Below are positions 33,518 to 42,786 of a DNA stretch of 48,363 nt, piece by piece. The notes below the pieces were generated by a model. The model saw only the letters and a program-made list of their open reading frames with translations. It searched no databases and was not told where the DNA came from. Position numbers and translations under genes: made by a program. Source of the DNA: Candidatus Gastranaerophilales bacterium (GTDB lineage: Bacteria; Cyanobacteriota; Vampirovibrionia; Gastranaerophilales; Gastranaerophilaceae); NCBI GenBank assembly GCA_910588555.1, contig CAJUPC010000006.1, positions 19,478 to 67,840 on the forward strand. The letters are read 5' to 3'. The first letter of the stretch is position 1. Every line of letters begins with the position of its first letter.

Positions 33518-34900
33518 TTATGCCAAATATTTTTGGATAGTTTCTTTTGTGAATACTTCTATGCTGTCTTGTGAATGGATAAAAATCATACAGCTAATAA
33601 GTGATTTCAATGACTCAAAGTCTGAGAATGAAAGTTTGTATCGCAAATCTTCCATATTATTTGCCAAGAATTCCATAATTACAGTTTTGTTGTCATAAAC
33701 AAGGCTTGAAAAATAATCGAAAGAGTCTTTTGTTTTAATCCCCTCAAGATACACAATATCAGGAGATTGAAACTCAATAAATCTTGAAGCTTTGTCCATA
33801 TTAAATCCGACATTTTCGTTCAATTCACATTGGTGAACTTTATCAAGATGGTATTTTGCAATGCTTTCAAGTGTCATTATGTTTTTATTTTTGTCAGCAG
33901 CTTCAAGAAGCAGTGAATAAATAATATGAGTTTTGCCGCTTAACGGAGAACCGCAGACGATAATTATTCCCGGATTATTTAAAGCTGATTTGATAAAATT
34001 TAGGTTTGTTTCTGATTTTATAATTTTATTTAACGCTTTTGGTGGTTTGTAAATTTTTAAGAAAATTCTCTCACCCATAATTGTAGGGAATGTTGAAATG
34101 CTTGCTATTATTGTGATGTCATCGACTTTAAAATTAAGTTTACCAAGCTGGGGAACCTCGCTCACTGTCGCGTCAAGTTCTGCCAGAGTTTTTAGTTTGG
34201 CAATGAATGAGGCAGTTAATACATTAGGTATGTTTCCTTTGTTTAAAATTTCTCCGTTTTTCTTGAAATTTACTCCAAAGCCGTCATCTTCTCTTTGAAA
34301 AGTTACTTCGTGAACATTTTCAATAATTGCTTGTTTTAGTATTGCACGGATAATTTTTTGTATGTGGTTATCTGACAAATCTTCACTGTGAAGTTCATCG
34401 CGCCAGTCGTATTCAATTCCGTCATTTGTATATATTTCACCGACAATTGTGTCAGCTTTATAAAGTTCTTCTATCTTTTTGAGGATACTTTTTTCTGAAG
34501 ATACAACAGGTTCAATTGAACATTCTGCTGTTTCAATAACTTTGTCAATAGCAAACAAGTCTAAAGGATCAGCCATTGCAACAGTCAATGCGTCCTCAAT
34601 TTTAAAAAGAGGAATAATTTTGTATTTTTTAGCGTCTGATAAAGAAATATATTTTAAACATTTTGTATCAATCGTGTAATCTTCAAGATTAACATACGGA
34701 ATATGCAATTTTGCTTCCAAAAATTTAAGAATATCTTCTTCGGTAAGAGTTCCTGAATTAATTAATGCCTGTCCGATGTTTATATTTTGAGCATTAGCAA
34801 TTTCTTCTGCCTGTTCTATTGTTTCATAAGGCACAAGGCCTGCTCTTACAAGGTCGTATTTTAATTTTTCTAAGGTTTTGTTTGTAACTGTTGTTTCCAT
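33518..34900 (-). CDS. GspE/PilB-like protein with degenerate ATPase domain
   Basis: A 460-residue relative of type IV pilus/type II secretion ATPases. An MshEN-type N-terminal domain spans about 12-150 (AGLVPYETIEQA, LLISGTLTEEDI-like helices, VAMADPLDLFAIDKV). The GspE-like core follows with ISTFPTIMGERIFLKIY and Walker A GSPLSGKT (317-324). The Asp box reads MTLESIAKYHLD instead of the usual TIEDPVE, Walker B reads PDIVYLEGIKT instead of GEIRD, and the tetracysteine zinc motif is missing. ATP hydrolysis is doubtful, so a regulatory or c-di-GMP-sensing paralogue is plausible. It follows the response regulator gene by 41 bases and has no ribosome site. Confidence 0.75.
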   Translation of the reverse strand: METTVTNKTLEKLKYDLVRAGLVPYETIEQAEEIANAQNINIGQALINSGTLTEEDILKFLEAKLHIPYVNLEDYTIDTKCLKYISLSDAKKYKIIPLFKIEDALTVAMADPLDLFAIDKVIETAECSIEPVVSSEKSILKKIEELYKADTIVGEIYTNDGIEYDWRDELHSEDLSDNHIQKIIRAILKQAIIENVHEVTFQREDDGFGVNFKKNGEILNKGNIPNVLTASFIAKLKTLAELDATVSEVPQLGKLNFKVDDITIIASISTFPTIMGERIFLKIYKPPKALNKIIKSETNLNFIKSALNNPGIIIVCGSPLSGKTHIIYSLLLEAADKNKNIMTLESIAKYHLDKVHQCELNENVGFNMDKASRFIEFQSPDIVYLEGIKTKDSFDYFSSLVYDNKTVIMEFLANNMEDLRYKLSFSDFESLKSLISCMIFIHSQDSIEVFTKETIQKYLA

Positions 34901-34941
34901 AATTGTTTTAAATATTTCTCATCAAGTGTTAACAAAGTATC

Positions 34942-35304
34942 TCAATTTAGATATTGTTCAACTTTTTTTACTACTTCATCCAATTCAAACGGCTTTGTGA
35001 TATATTCATCAGCACCTGTTTCTTCGCCTATAAGTTTATCTTCTTCCTGCGAACGTGCAGTTACCATTAAAATAGGAATGTTTTTGTATTTATTGTCATA
35101 TTTTAAAAGTCTGCTGATTTTGTACCCGTTAATTTTCGGCATCATGACATCAAGAATAATTAAATCAGGTACTATTTCTTTTGCAAGTCTAAGCCCGTCT
35201 TCACCATTATATGCACAATAGCAGGTAAAATCCGCAGCCTCAAGTACAAATTTTAAGCTTTCTACAATATCCTGTTCATCGTCTACAATAAGAATTTTTT
35301 TCAT
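34942..35304 (-). CDS. Single-domain response regulator
   Basis: CheY-like receiver of 120 residues with no output domain. The acidic pocket is DDE (8-10), the phospho-acceptor is Asp52 in ILDVMMP, and Thr82 and Lys104 complete the site. GGGGAG lies before the ATG. It precedes the GspE-like gene on the same strand, and a histidine kinase gene lies 0.9 kb away on the same strand with one opposite-strand gene between. It may signal by binding the pilus-type protein, by inference. Confidence 0.92.
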   Translation of the reverse strand: MKKILIVDDEQDIVESLKFVLEAADFTCYCAYNGEDGLRLAKEIVPDLIILDVMMPKINGYKISRLLKYDNKYKNIPILMVTARSQEEDKLIGEETGADEYITKPFELDEVVKKVEQYLN

Positions 35305-35445
35305 ACTCTCCCCTTTAATGGTATTATAACATATTTTAAATCATCTTCCATTATGTTAATATTTATTAATAGATTAAAATATAACGTCAAAAAAATTTTT
35401 TTACAGATTTTACAATTATACTTAGTTTTTATGAAAGGAAAAAGA

Positions 35446-36255
35446 ATGGCTATTATAAATAAAATTTTTGATAATGTAATGAAACCTGTTTTGAGGTTTG
35501 ATGGATGGCAGACTATGGGGGCATATCGAAGACCTGCAGATAATCGTACAACCAAACAATTGCTTGCAAATATTGAATATTTTGCCGAAACAAATCCCGA
35601 AGTTGCAAAATTTAAGAAAGAATTAAAGTCTATGAAGCCGGAGCATTTGGGATTGGTTTCAGATATCTGTGAACTTGCAGAAAAAAAAGATATGCTTAGT
35701 ACAAATATTAATATCAAAGAGCTTACCTCTAACGGTAAAAGTTTGTTTACAGCAATAATTGAAAGATTACCCAAAGCGTCAAAAGAAAATCCCGAAGCGT
35801 TAAATTTTGCGCAGGAAGTAATTAATCAAACAGATACTACTGCTTCAAAATATTTTCTTGCAGCATTTTTAGAATTATTCAAACATCCCGAAGCTTCAAG
35901 ACATCTTGCTGCGACAAAACCTTTTATAAAAGATATTGCAGAAGCAACCTTAAAAGGCGGATATACTATGGATTTTTCAAAAGAACGAAAATTTGTCAAT
36001 GCAATTGATAATTTTGTAAATCCGGATGTTAAAGCTGAAAATATTGAATTTCTTTCACAGGTTTCAAAAGCCGCACAAGCAGCTCCGTTAAAAACTTGTT
36101 ATATTAATCCTTCAGAGATTTTAAATAACAAAATTCCTTTAGAACAAATGAAAGAAAATTTAGAAACATTTAACAGTATTGTGAACAATTTGGCAAAACA
36201 GACTGATGAAACTGATTTGTCAGCATTTGTTTCAAATAATGTAAATTTATACTAG
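35446..36255 (+). CDS. Hypothetical alpha-helical protein
   Basis: A 269-residue protein from the ATG behind AAAGGAAAAAG. An upstream start is possible in the same frame but would add an AT-rich hydrophobic stretch with no ribosome site. The protein is predicted almost entirely helical, without signal peptide or membrane segment. Repeating helices (KQLLANIEYFAETNPEVAKFKKEL, SKYFLAAFLELFKHPEAS) suggest a HEAT- or armadillo-like solenoid. I do not recognise it. The 3' end overlaps the convergent kinase gene by 9 bases. Confidence 0.6.
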   Translation: MAIINKIFDNVMKPVLRFDGWQTMGAYRRPADNRTTKQLLANIEYFAETNPEVAKFKKELKSMKPEHLGLVSDICELAEKKDMLSTNINIKELTSNGKSLFTAIIERLPKASKENPEALNFAQEVINQTDTTASKYFLAAFLELFKHPEASRHLAATKPFIKDIAEATLKGGYTMDFSKERKFVNAIDNFVNPDVKAENIEFLSQVSKAAQAAPLKTCYINPSEILNNKIPLEQMKENLETFNSIVNNLAKQTDETDLSAFVSNNVNLY

Positions 36256-37935
36256 CTGTTCGACTTTTGTAACAGGAATTATAAAATAAAATTTGGAACC
36301 TTTATTGAGTTCGCTGTCGCACCAGATTGCACCTTTGTGTGCTTCTAAGAGCTGTTTTGCAATAGGGAGTCCAAGACCGGTTCCGCCTTCTTTTCTTGAT
36401 AGTGTGTTTTCTATTTGTGCAAACTTGTCGAATGCGCGCAATAAATCTTTTTCGGCAATACCTATACCTTCATCTTCTACACAAACTTGAACATATTCAC
36501 CTTCAAGTTTTGTAATTTGGCTTTTAAAATATTCGTTTATGTGAATATCAGATGAATTTACAAGCCCGGATGTAATTTTAATAGTCTTGTCTGACGGAGT
36601 AAATTTAATAGCATTTGATACAAGATTTGTCAAAACCTGTTCAAGTCGCTGGCAGTCTATTGTAATATTAGGAAGGTTTTCAGCCTCTTCTGTTATTAAT
36701 AAAAGTCCTTTTGATTTAGCAAGTTCCGATAATGTTGATTTTACATATCCTATTACAGTGTTAATGTTTGCAGGTGCAAAATGAAAATCCATTTTTCCGG
36801 CTTCAATTTTTGATAAGTCAAGTAAATCATTGATAATTCCTGATAGTCTTTGAACATTGCGCATAGCCATTGAAAGAAATTTTTCTGCAGATTGCGTGAC
36901 CTCGCCGCACCTGCCGCTTTTTAAAATATCAAGAGAATTTTTAATAGATGTTAAGGGTGTTCTTAATTCATGCGAAACAATTGAAATAAACTCAGACTTT
37001 AGACGTTCAAGTTTTTCAAGTTTAGCATTTGTTTCAATTAGTTCTTGATAAAGTGTAGCACTTTTTAAAGGCAGTGCAACCTGTTGCGCAATGGTTTGAA
37101 AGCAGGTTGCGTTTTCAGGTGTAAAAGACAGCTCTTTGAAGATTTCTATGCAGCCAAAGAAATCATCCCCAAGACTTATCGGTGCAAACATGTTGTCGTA
37201 TTGGAAAAGAGTGAAAGTAAACCTGTTAGCCGGATATTTTATATGTTTTACTACTTTTAACGTGTCAATATTCAGCTCAAAAGGTGCTTTTTTATTTTCA
37301 AATACGGAATTATAGTTTAAAATTGTTCTGAATTTTATTGCAGAAATAAGTTCATCTGAAAGCTCGTATAATGAATTTAGAATAAGAACAGGTTCATCAT
37401 CAGTGCAAAGTGACAATGTAGCTGTTAATGAAAAGCTTAATGCCTTATCCATTCCTTCAATCATATATTGAATTAATTTTGCTTTATCAAGAGTGCCTGA
37501 AAATCGTGAACTGGTGTCATACAAAGCATTAAGTCTGTATAAACTGTCTGCTAAGTCCTTGTTTGAATTAGAAAGCATTTCAAGAGAATTTTTCATTCTG
37601 AGGTTAATATTTACAGTGGACGTAATTAAATCCTCAGGCATGTCCTCTGTGATAAATGCGTTTGCAAACTTGATAAGTTCTTTATCAATTTTATCTGATG
37701 AAATTAAAAATATAATAATTGAGTTTTCGCAAATCTGTTTGATTTTTTTGTTTAAGTTTTTAATATTGTCAATTTTCTCGTCTATGAGAATTATGTCTTG
37801 CGGTTCTGCCATAAGTGTGTCAAAAATCAAGTTTTCATCGCTTAAGCAGGTTAATTCATAAGTGTTTTTATTAAAAATGCCGTTGAATTTTGAAATAGTA
37901 TCGGCTATGTTTGAAACAAATAAAATCTTTATCAT
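36247..37935 (-). CDS. Soluble sensor histidine kinase with pseudo-receiver and GAF-like domains
   Basis: A 562-residue kinase. Residues 1-115 resemble a receiver (ILFVSN, Asp52 in IILIDEKID) with a divergent pocket. Residues 135-300 form a GAF-like sensor domain. HisKA has the phospho-acceptor His322 in SHELRTPLTS. The ATPase has the N box NLVSNAIKFT, G1 DEGIGI and G2 GGTGLGLPIAK. There are no membrane segments, so it senses an internal signal. TAAAAT ends 6 nt before the ATG and no ribosome site is seen. The nearby response regulator is a plausible partner. Confidence 0.9.
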   Translation of the reverse strand: MIKILFVSNIADTISKFNGIFNKNTYELTCLSDENLIFDTLMAEPQDIILIDEKIDNIKNLNKKIKQICENSIIIFLISSDKIDKELIKFANAFITEDMPEDLITSTVNINLRMKNSLEMLSNSNKDLADSLYRLNALYDTSSRFSGTLDKAKLIQYMIEGMDKALSFSLTATLSLCTDDEPVLILNSLYELSDELISAIKFRTILNYNSVFENKKAPFELNIDTLKVVKHIKYPANRFTFTLFQYDNMFAPISLGDDFFGCIEIFKELSFTPENATCFQTIAQQVALPLKSATLYQELIETNAKLEKLERLKSEFISIVSHELRTPLTSIKNSLDILKSGRCGEVTQSAEKFLSMAMRNVQRLSGIINDLLDLSKIEAGKMDFHFAPANINTVIGYVKSTLSELAKSKGLLLITEEAENLPNITIDCQRLEQVLTNLVSNAIKFTPSDKTIKITSGLVNSSDIHINEYFKSQITKLEGEYVQVCVEDEGIGIAEKDLLRAFDKFAQIENTLSRKEGGTGLGLPIAKQLLEAHKGAIWCDSELNKGSKFYFIIPVTKVEQLV

Positions 37936-38101
37936 AATTAAATTTTATCAGGATTTGCAAATTTAGCAAATTGATTAATTTTTGTATAGGTCCAAATGTT
38001 ATACGCGTTAGCTATTGTAAATATATGTTAACAATTTAACTCAAAATATTAAAGATTTATATGAATTAAGTCGTCATTGAATTTAAGAAAGGATTTTATT
38101 T

Positions 38102-39964
38102 ATGGGAATGTCAGCATCACAAGCACGACTTTTAAGTTTGACAACAAGATTAACAAATAACGAATTCCGTGCTCAGACAATTACAAACTCTAAATTAAGA
38201 CTTGCCGACAAATCAACAGAAGCAAGTCAAGAGTATATGGATGCTTTGAATTCTCAAAAAATGGTTTATAACTTCTATAATGACAAAGGTCAATTCTCTC
38301 AACAAAATATGACTGCAGCAATGGTTTATACTTATTCTCCTTTAAAAAACCAGTATGCTCTTGTAAATCCTAGCGGTAAAATACTTGTTTCATCAGAAGA
38401 TGCTAAAAACTTTGAAAATTCAAAAGATTTGAAACAGTTTTTAGAATGCTATGATTTGTATGAGTCAAGTTCTTCTTATGATAAATATCAAGATGATTTG
38501 CAAAAATATCAAGATGAAAAAAATAAGTATGACTCTGATAAAGCTCAATATGACTCAGATAAGGCAAAATATGACGCAGAGAAAAAAGCGTATGATGATG
38601 CTAAAAAAGCTCATATGGACAAATATAATGAAGAAATGAGAAAATACCGTGAAGAAATGATACAGTATCAGATAGATTATCAAGAATGGCTGAATTCTAA
38701 AGATGCTACAGATTTGTATGATACATTCAGCGGTGCTGTCGGTACAAGTGATTCTGCGACTGGTTCTGGTGCGTCATACTGTTATTATCACGCATTAAGA
38801 GGTAACTCTGGTTGTTATCTTCATTTGTTGAACCATATATTGGATTTTGACGGTTCAAGCCCTAAAAGCCAAACTTATCAAACAAGTGCAGGAAAAGAGG
38901 TTACCACAAATGGTAGTACCGGCGGTATGTCAGGTTATGCTGACGCTACTATGAAAGAAGTTTCAGATGCATTAAACGAAACAAATGAGGATGGAACTCC
39001 CAGCAGAGTTTGTGACGGTGACGATGACCTGAATGCAGATGGTAAACAAAATATTCTTGAAATGGCTAAAAATGAAGGCCGTCAGCCGACTGAATTAGAA
39101 ATTTTAAGAAGTGACTATATTGATAATGGTAATGGAACTTATTCGCTTAAGTCATTAAAACAAAAAGCGATTGACATGTATTATATTATTCAACAGTTAC
39201 GTGGTGAAATAGATACTGATGATATGAAAAATATGTTAATCAACTTTACAGACGGTGATATGAAAAAACTATCTCTGCCTGAACCGCCTGAGCCAAAACA
39301 ACCGGTTATGCCTGATATTCCTCCGTTTGACGGTGAACCTCCAGAAGCTCCAAAGGCTCCAAAAGAACCTCAAAAACCCACATACGAATTGACTTTAAAA
39401 GATAAAGACAAATCTCAGTGGTATACAAACTTGTGGCACATGATGAACGGTTCTGAAACTGCTAACCTTGTAAAAGCATTAACAGAACAATATGGTGAAA
39501 TCGGTTCTTCTGAGCAGTTTGATGAAACTATTTTTGTTGTTGCAAATGCAGATAAGAATGTGTTAAAAGCAAACTATGAAATTTTTGACGATAATTTGTT
39601 GAACAATTCAAGCTGGCTTCAATTTGCACTTGAACACGGTTCAGTATCATTACGTCAGGCTCAATACTCAGACCCGACAGAAGATAGCAAAAAGACTCCT
39701 GAAATTTTAGCGCAGGGTGTTACATGGACTTCAATTGTTCATACAAGTGCTGCTGATTTCTCATTTGTTGATGACGAAGTAGCAATTGCTAAGGCAGAAG
39801 TCAAATACAAAAATGCATTGAACGAAATTGAATATAAAGACAAAAAGTATGATCAGGACTTGAAAAAACTTGATACAGAACATAATGCGCTGGAAACTGA
39901 ATATGAATCATTGAAAAGTGTTATCAGCAAAAACGTAGAACGCTCATTTAAGGCATTCTCTTAA
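38102..39964 (+). CDS. Large coiled-coil protein with flagellin-like ends and a Ca-binding loop
   Basis: A 620-residue protein of unknown function. The amphipathic helix at 1-55 (MGMSASQARLLSLTTRL...) and the C-terminal helix at 555-620 have heptad patterns like the paired end helices of flagellin, hook or needle-type proteins. Residues 125-195 are a coiled coil with Tyr every seven residues. DLNADGKQNILE (309-320) is an EF-hand/dockerin-like calcium loop. Residues 392-427 are Pro-rich. There is no Sec signal. Export by a flagellar-type system (flhB is in the window) is a hypothesis from the end helices. AAAGGA precedes the ATG. Confidence 0.6.
   Translation: MGMSASQARLLSLTTRLTNNEFRAQTITNSKLRLADKSTEASQEYMDALNSQKMVYNFYNDKGQFSQQNMTAAMVYTYSPLKNQYALVNPSGKILVSSEDAKNFENSKDLKQFLECYDLYESSSSYDKYQDDLQKYQDEKNKYDSDKAQYDSDKAKYDAEKKAYDDAKKAHMDKYNEEMRKYREEMIQYQIDYQEWLNSKDATDLYDTFSGAVGTSDSATGSGASYCYYHALRGNSGCYLHLLNHILDFDGSSPKSQTYQTSAGKEVTTNGSTGGMSGYADATMKEVSDALNETNEDGTPSRVCDGDDDLNADGKQNILEMAKNEGRQPTELEILRSDYIDNGNGTYSLKSLKQKAIDMYYIIQQLRGEIDTDDMKNMLINFTDGDMKKLSLPEPPEPKQPVMPDIPPFDGEPPEAPKAPKEPQKPTYELTLKDKDKSQWYTNLWHMMNGSETANLVKALTEQYGEIGSSEQFDETIFVVANADKNVLKANYEIFDDNLLNNSSWLQFALEHGSVSLRQAQYSDPTEDSKKTPEILAQGVTWTSIVHTSAADFSFVDDEVAIAKAEVKYKNALNEIEYKDKKYDQDLKKLDTEHNALETEYESLKSVISKNVERSFKAFS
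38528..38611 (+). repeat. 21-bp tandem repeat encoding Tyr heptads
   Basis: Four copies of a 21-bp unit encode YDSDKAQ, YDSDKAK, YDAEKKA and YDDAKKA (residues 143-170). The first two copies are nearly identical at DNA level, which suggests recent duplication. Confidence 0.75.
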
Positions 39965-39985
39965 ATAATTGAGCAGTGTGTCTGA

Positions 39986-42181
39986 TTATTTACGTCTATT
40001 ATGTTTTTGTTTCCCGTTATTTTTTCTGGGCATATTGGGAGTTGAATATGATGTTTGTATACGCTTAACGCTGTAAACATCAGGGATTGCCTGAATACTT
40101 AATATTACCTTTTTCAAGGTGTCTATATTATCAAGTTCAATACCAAGTTCAATAATACCTATTCTTCCGCTTTTTGATTTCACGTTTGCATAAGTAATAT
40201 TAGTGTTGTTATCCGAGACAGCAGCAATAATATCTTTTAAAAGCCCCATTTTTTCAGCGGTTTCTACACGTATTGTGGTATTGTATGTTCTGCTTACATT
40301 ATCGCCTGACCAGCGAATATCCATTAACCTTTCCGGTTCAATATGTTCTAATGTCTGGCAATCCATCCTGTGAACTGTTACTCCTTTGGCACGTGTGACA
40401 ACACCTACAATGGGCTCACCCGGGATTGGTGAACAGCATTTTGCAATTGAATACAAAAGTCCTTCAAGTCCGATAATATCTTTTTCTGATTTTTTTCTAG
40501 TAGTACTATGAAATTCTGGTGTTTTTTGAGGTTCTGGCTTTTTAAGTTTATTAACAATTTTATTAACCGTAGTTTCGCCATATCCCAGACCTGCAAATAA
40601 ATCATCTGCTGATAAATAATTCATCTGTTTGGCTGCTTTATCAAATTCGCCTGATTTTAAATATTCATCAAATACAGACTTGGTAAGCTCATGTTCAAGA
40701 TTTGTTCTGCCGACTTCAATATGTTCTTCGCGGTTATTTTTCTTGAACCATTGTTTAATTTTTGAGGCAGCCTGTTTTGTGACAACAAAGTTTAACCAAT
40801 CCAGTCTGGGAGCAGGAGTTTTAGAAGTTAAAATTTCAACTATATCCCCATTACGAAGCTTTGTGTCAAGCTGAGCAATTCTTCCGTTTACAAGAGCGCC
40901 TACAGTTTTGTTTCCGACTTCTGAGTGAATTCTATACGCAAAATCAACAGGAGTGGCATTTATAGGTAAATCAAATACATCTCCGTTTGGTGTAAATGCG
41001 AATACCTGATCTGAGAATAAATCTATTTTTACAGAATTAACATAATCCTCAGCAGAAGTTACATCTTTATTGTATTCTACAAGTTTTCTCATCCACGAAA
41101 ACTGCATATCTGTGGGATTGTTGGCTTTATGAGAGCCCTTTTCTTTATATCTCCAGTGAGCGGCAACCCCGTATTCTGCAATTTCGTGCATTTCCCAAGT
41201 TCTGATTTGAACTTCAAGAGGTTTTGAGCGCGGGCCGATAACCGATGTGTGCAAAGACTGATACATGTTGCCTTTAGGCATTGCTATATAGTCTTTAAAT
41301 CTTCCCGGAATTGGTTTAAATTGTGAATGAATAAGCCCCAAAACTTCATAACATTCTTTTTCAGTATCAACGATAACACGGACAGCTGTAATATCATAAA
41401 GATCATGAAATGCGATATTTAATCGTTTCATTTTGCTGTAAATGCTGTAATAATGTTTTGCTCGTCCTGTAATTTGAGCGTTAATTCCGCTTTTTTGAAC
41501 ATCATGTGAAATTTTATCAATAAGAAGTTTAACGGTAGCTTCGCGTTCAATTTTCTTTTGTGCCACAAGTTGTGCAATTTCAAAGTATTTGTCAGGTTCA
41601 AGGTAACGCAGTGACAAATCTTCAAGCTCGGCCTTAATTCTTCCGATACCGAGTCGGTTAGCAAGCGGTGCAAAAATATCTAATGTTTCTTTTGCAATTT
41701 TTTGCTGCTTGTTTGCGGCCATAAAGTTAAGCGTACGCATATTATGAAGACGGTCGGCAAGTTTTAAAAATACAATTCTAATATCGCTTGCCATTGCAAT
41801 AAACAGGCGTCTGAAATTTTCAGCCTGACGTTCTTCTTTTGACTTAAATTGCAGTTTGCCAAGTTTTGTAACACCTTGAACAAGTGTTAAAACATCTTTC
41901 CCGAAAAGTTTTTCAATTTCTTCGGGTTGGGTGTCAGTATCTTCAAGTATGTCGTGCAAAAATGCCGCCATAAGTGTGTGGCTGTCAACTTTTAAGCCCA
42001 CAAGTATTTTTGCAACTTCAACAGGGTGAATAATATATGGTTCTTCTGAAATTCTGTACTGTCCCTCGTGAAGGCGTTTAGCAAACAGGTATGCTTTTTC
42101 TACTGCTTCAATTTCTTCTGACTCTCTGTTTTGTGCAATAAGTTCTTTTTTGATATCTTCAAATAATGGTTTTTCGCTCAT
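39986..42181 (-). CDS. rel: Bifunctional (p)ppGpp synthetase/hydrolase
   Basis: Stringent-response enzyme of 731 residues. The HD hydrolase domain (HPVEVAKIL, then HDILEDT at 76-82) is intact. The synthetase domain follows (YYSIYSKMKR, DLYDITAVRVIV, GNMYQSLHTSVIGP), then TGS (DQVFAFTPNGDVFDLPINATPVDFAYRIHSEVG), a zinc-finger-like region with CCSPIPGEPIVG, and an ACT domain. Both activities should be present. TTGAAA-N17-TATTAT ends 9 nt before the ATG with no ribosome site, so the 5' leader is almost absent. Confidence 0.96.
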   Translation of the reverse strand: MSEKPLFEDIKKELIAQNRESEEIEAVEKAYLFAKRLHEGQYRISEEPYIIHPVEVAKILVGLKVDSHTLMAAFLHDILEDTDTQPEEIEKLFGKDVLTLVQGVTKLGKLQFKSKEERQAENFRRLFIAMASDIRIVFLKLADRLHNMRTLNFMAANKQQKIAKETLDIFAPLANRLGIGRIKAELEDLSLRYLEPDKYFEIAQLVAQKKIEREATVKLLIDKISHDVQKSGINAQITGRAKHYYSIYSKMKRLNIAFHDLYDITAVRVIVDTEKECYEVLGLIHSQFKPIPGRFKDYIAMPKGNMYQSLHTSVIGPRSKPLEVQIRTWEMHEIAEYGVAAHWRYKEKGSHKANNPTDMQFSWMRKLVEYNKDVTSAEDYVNSVKIDLFSDQVFAFTPNGDVFDLPINATPVDFAYRIHSEVGNKTVGALVNGRIAQLDTKLRNGDIVEILTSKTPAPRLDWLNFVVTKQAASKIKQWFKKNNREEHIEVGRTNLEHELTKSVFDEYLKSGEFDKAAKQMNYLSADDLFAGLGYGETTVNKIVNKLKKPEPQKTPEFHSTTRKKSEKDIIGLEGLLYSIAKCCSPIPGEPIVGVVTRAKGVTVHRMDCQTLEHIEPERLMDIRWSGDNVSRTYNTTIRVETAEKMGLLKDIIAAVSDNNTNITYANVKSKSGRIGIIELGIELDNIDTLKKVILSIQAIPDVYSVKRIQTSYSTPNMPRKNNGKQKHNRRK

Positions 42182-42257
42182 GATATAATCATAATACAGA
42201 TTTTATTTGAATTTTTCAAGTAAAAAACAACAATTTCATTCATAAGGATTACGAAAA

Positions 42258-42548
42258 GTGTTAAAAGAAACAAAAGACGGTATAATTTTATCTTTGAGAA
42301 TTTCACCGAATGCATCCAAAAACGGATTTATAAAAGAGGAAACAGGTCTCAAAGTAAAAATTACTGCCCAGCCGATTGATGGAAAAGCAAATAAAGCTTT
42401 GATAGAATTTTTATCAAAACAGTTCAAGGTGCCTAAATCTTATTTTGAAATTCTTAAAGGAGAAACTTCAAAAGACAAAACTATATTAATTAAAAATATA
42501 GACTCTGAAAAAATGGAGTTTCTTAAAGATTTGTTAAATAATATTTAA
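42258..42548 (+). CDS. DUF167 / YggU family protein
   Basis: A 96-residue protein with the family pattern LSLRISPNASKNGF, LKVKITAQPIDGKANKALIEFLSKQF and LKGETSKDKTILI. It has the small YggU/UPF0235 fold, function unknown. The start is GTG, with AAGGA (42243-42247) 10 bases upstream. It is divergent from rel. Confidence 0.9.
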   Translation: MLKETKDGIILSLRISPNASKNGFIKEETGLKVKITAQPIDGKANKALIEFLSKQFKVPKSYFEILKGETSKDKTILIKNIDSEKMEFLKDLLNNI

Positions 42549-42639
42549 AAATTAACAAATAAAATTTTTTACATGTATTAAAAATATAAAAGTTTGTGGT
42601 AATATACAAATTATGATAAATATACAAATTAAAAAATTA

Positions 42640-42743
42640 CATCATCGCCATAGCAACCCTCGCAGGGCTGTTTAATCGGTGTTGTAAAATTTCAATTCTG
42701 ATAAGAGGCAGTCTTTCGAGGGTTTTAGGAAAGACTGTTTTTT
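42640..42743 (+). promoter_or_regulatory. Attenuator-like leader upstream of the 42787 gene
   Basis: A terminator hairpin CAGTCTTTC / GAAAGACTG (42709-42737) with an 11-nt loop GAGGGTTTTAG and a T6 tail stands 43 bases before the ATG. AACCCTCG at 42655-42662 is fully complementary to CGAGGGTT (42717-42724), which includes the terminator loop. It can instead fold locally as CCCT-CGC-AGGG. These exclusive pairings are what a riboswitch or attenuator needs. I cannot match it to a known class. Confidence 0.5.
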
Positions 42744-42786
42744 AGTAAAACCGCAGTGACGGTAAAAGAATTGGAGATGATAAAAA

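Noticed and set aside
35301..35774. Hydrophobic open frame opposite the 35446 gene
   Set aside because: Overlaps a + strand frame with a ribosome site and normal composition. No motif of its own.
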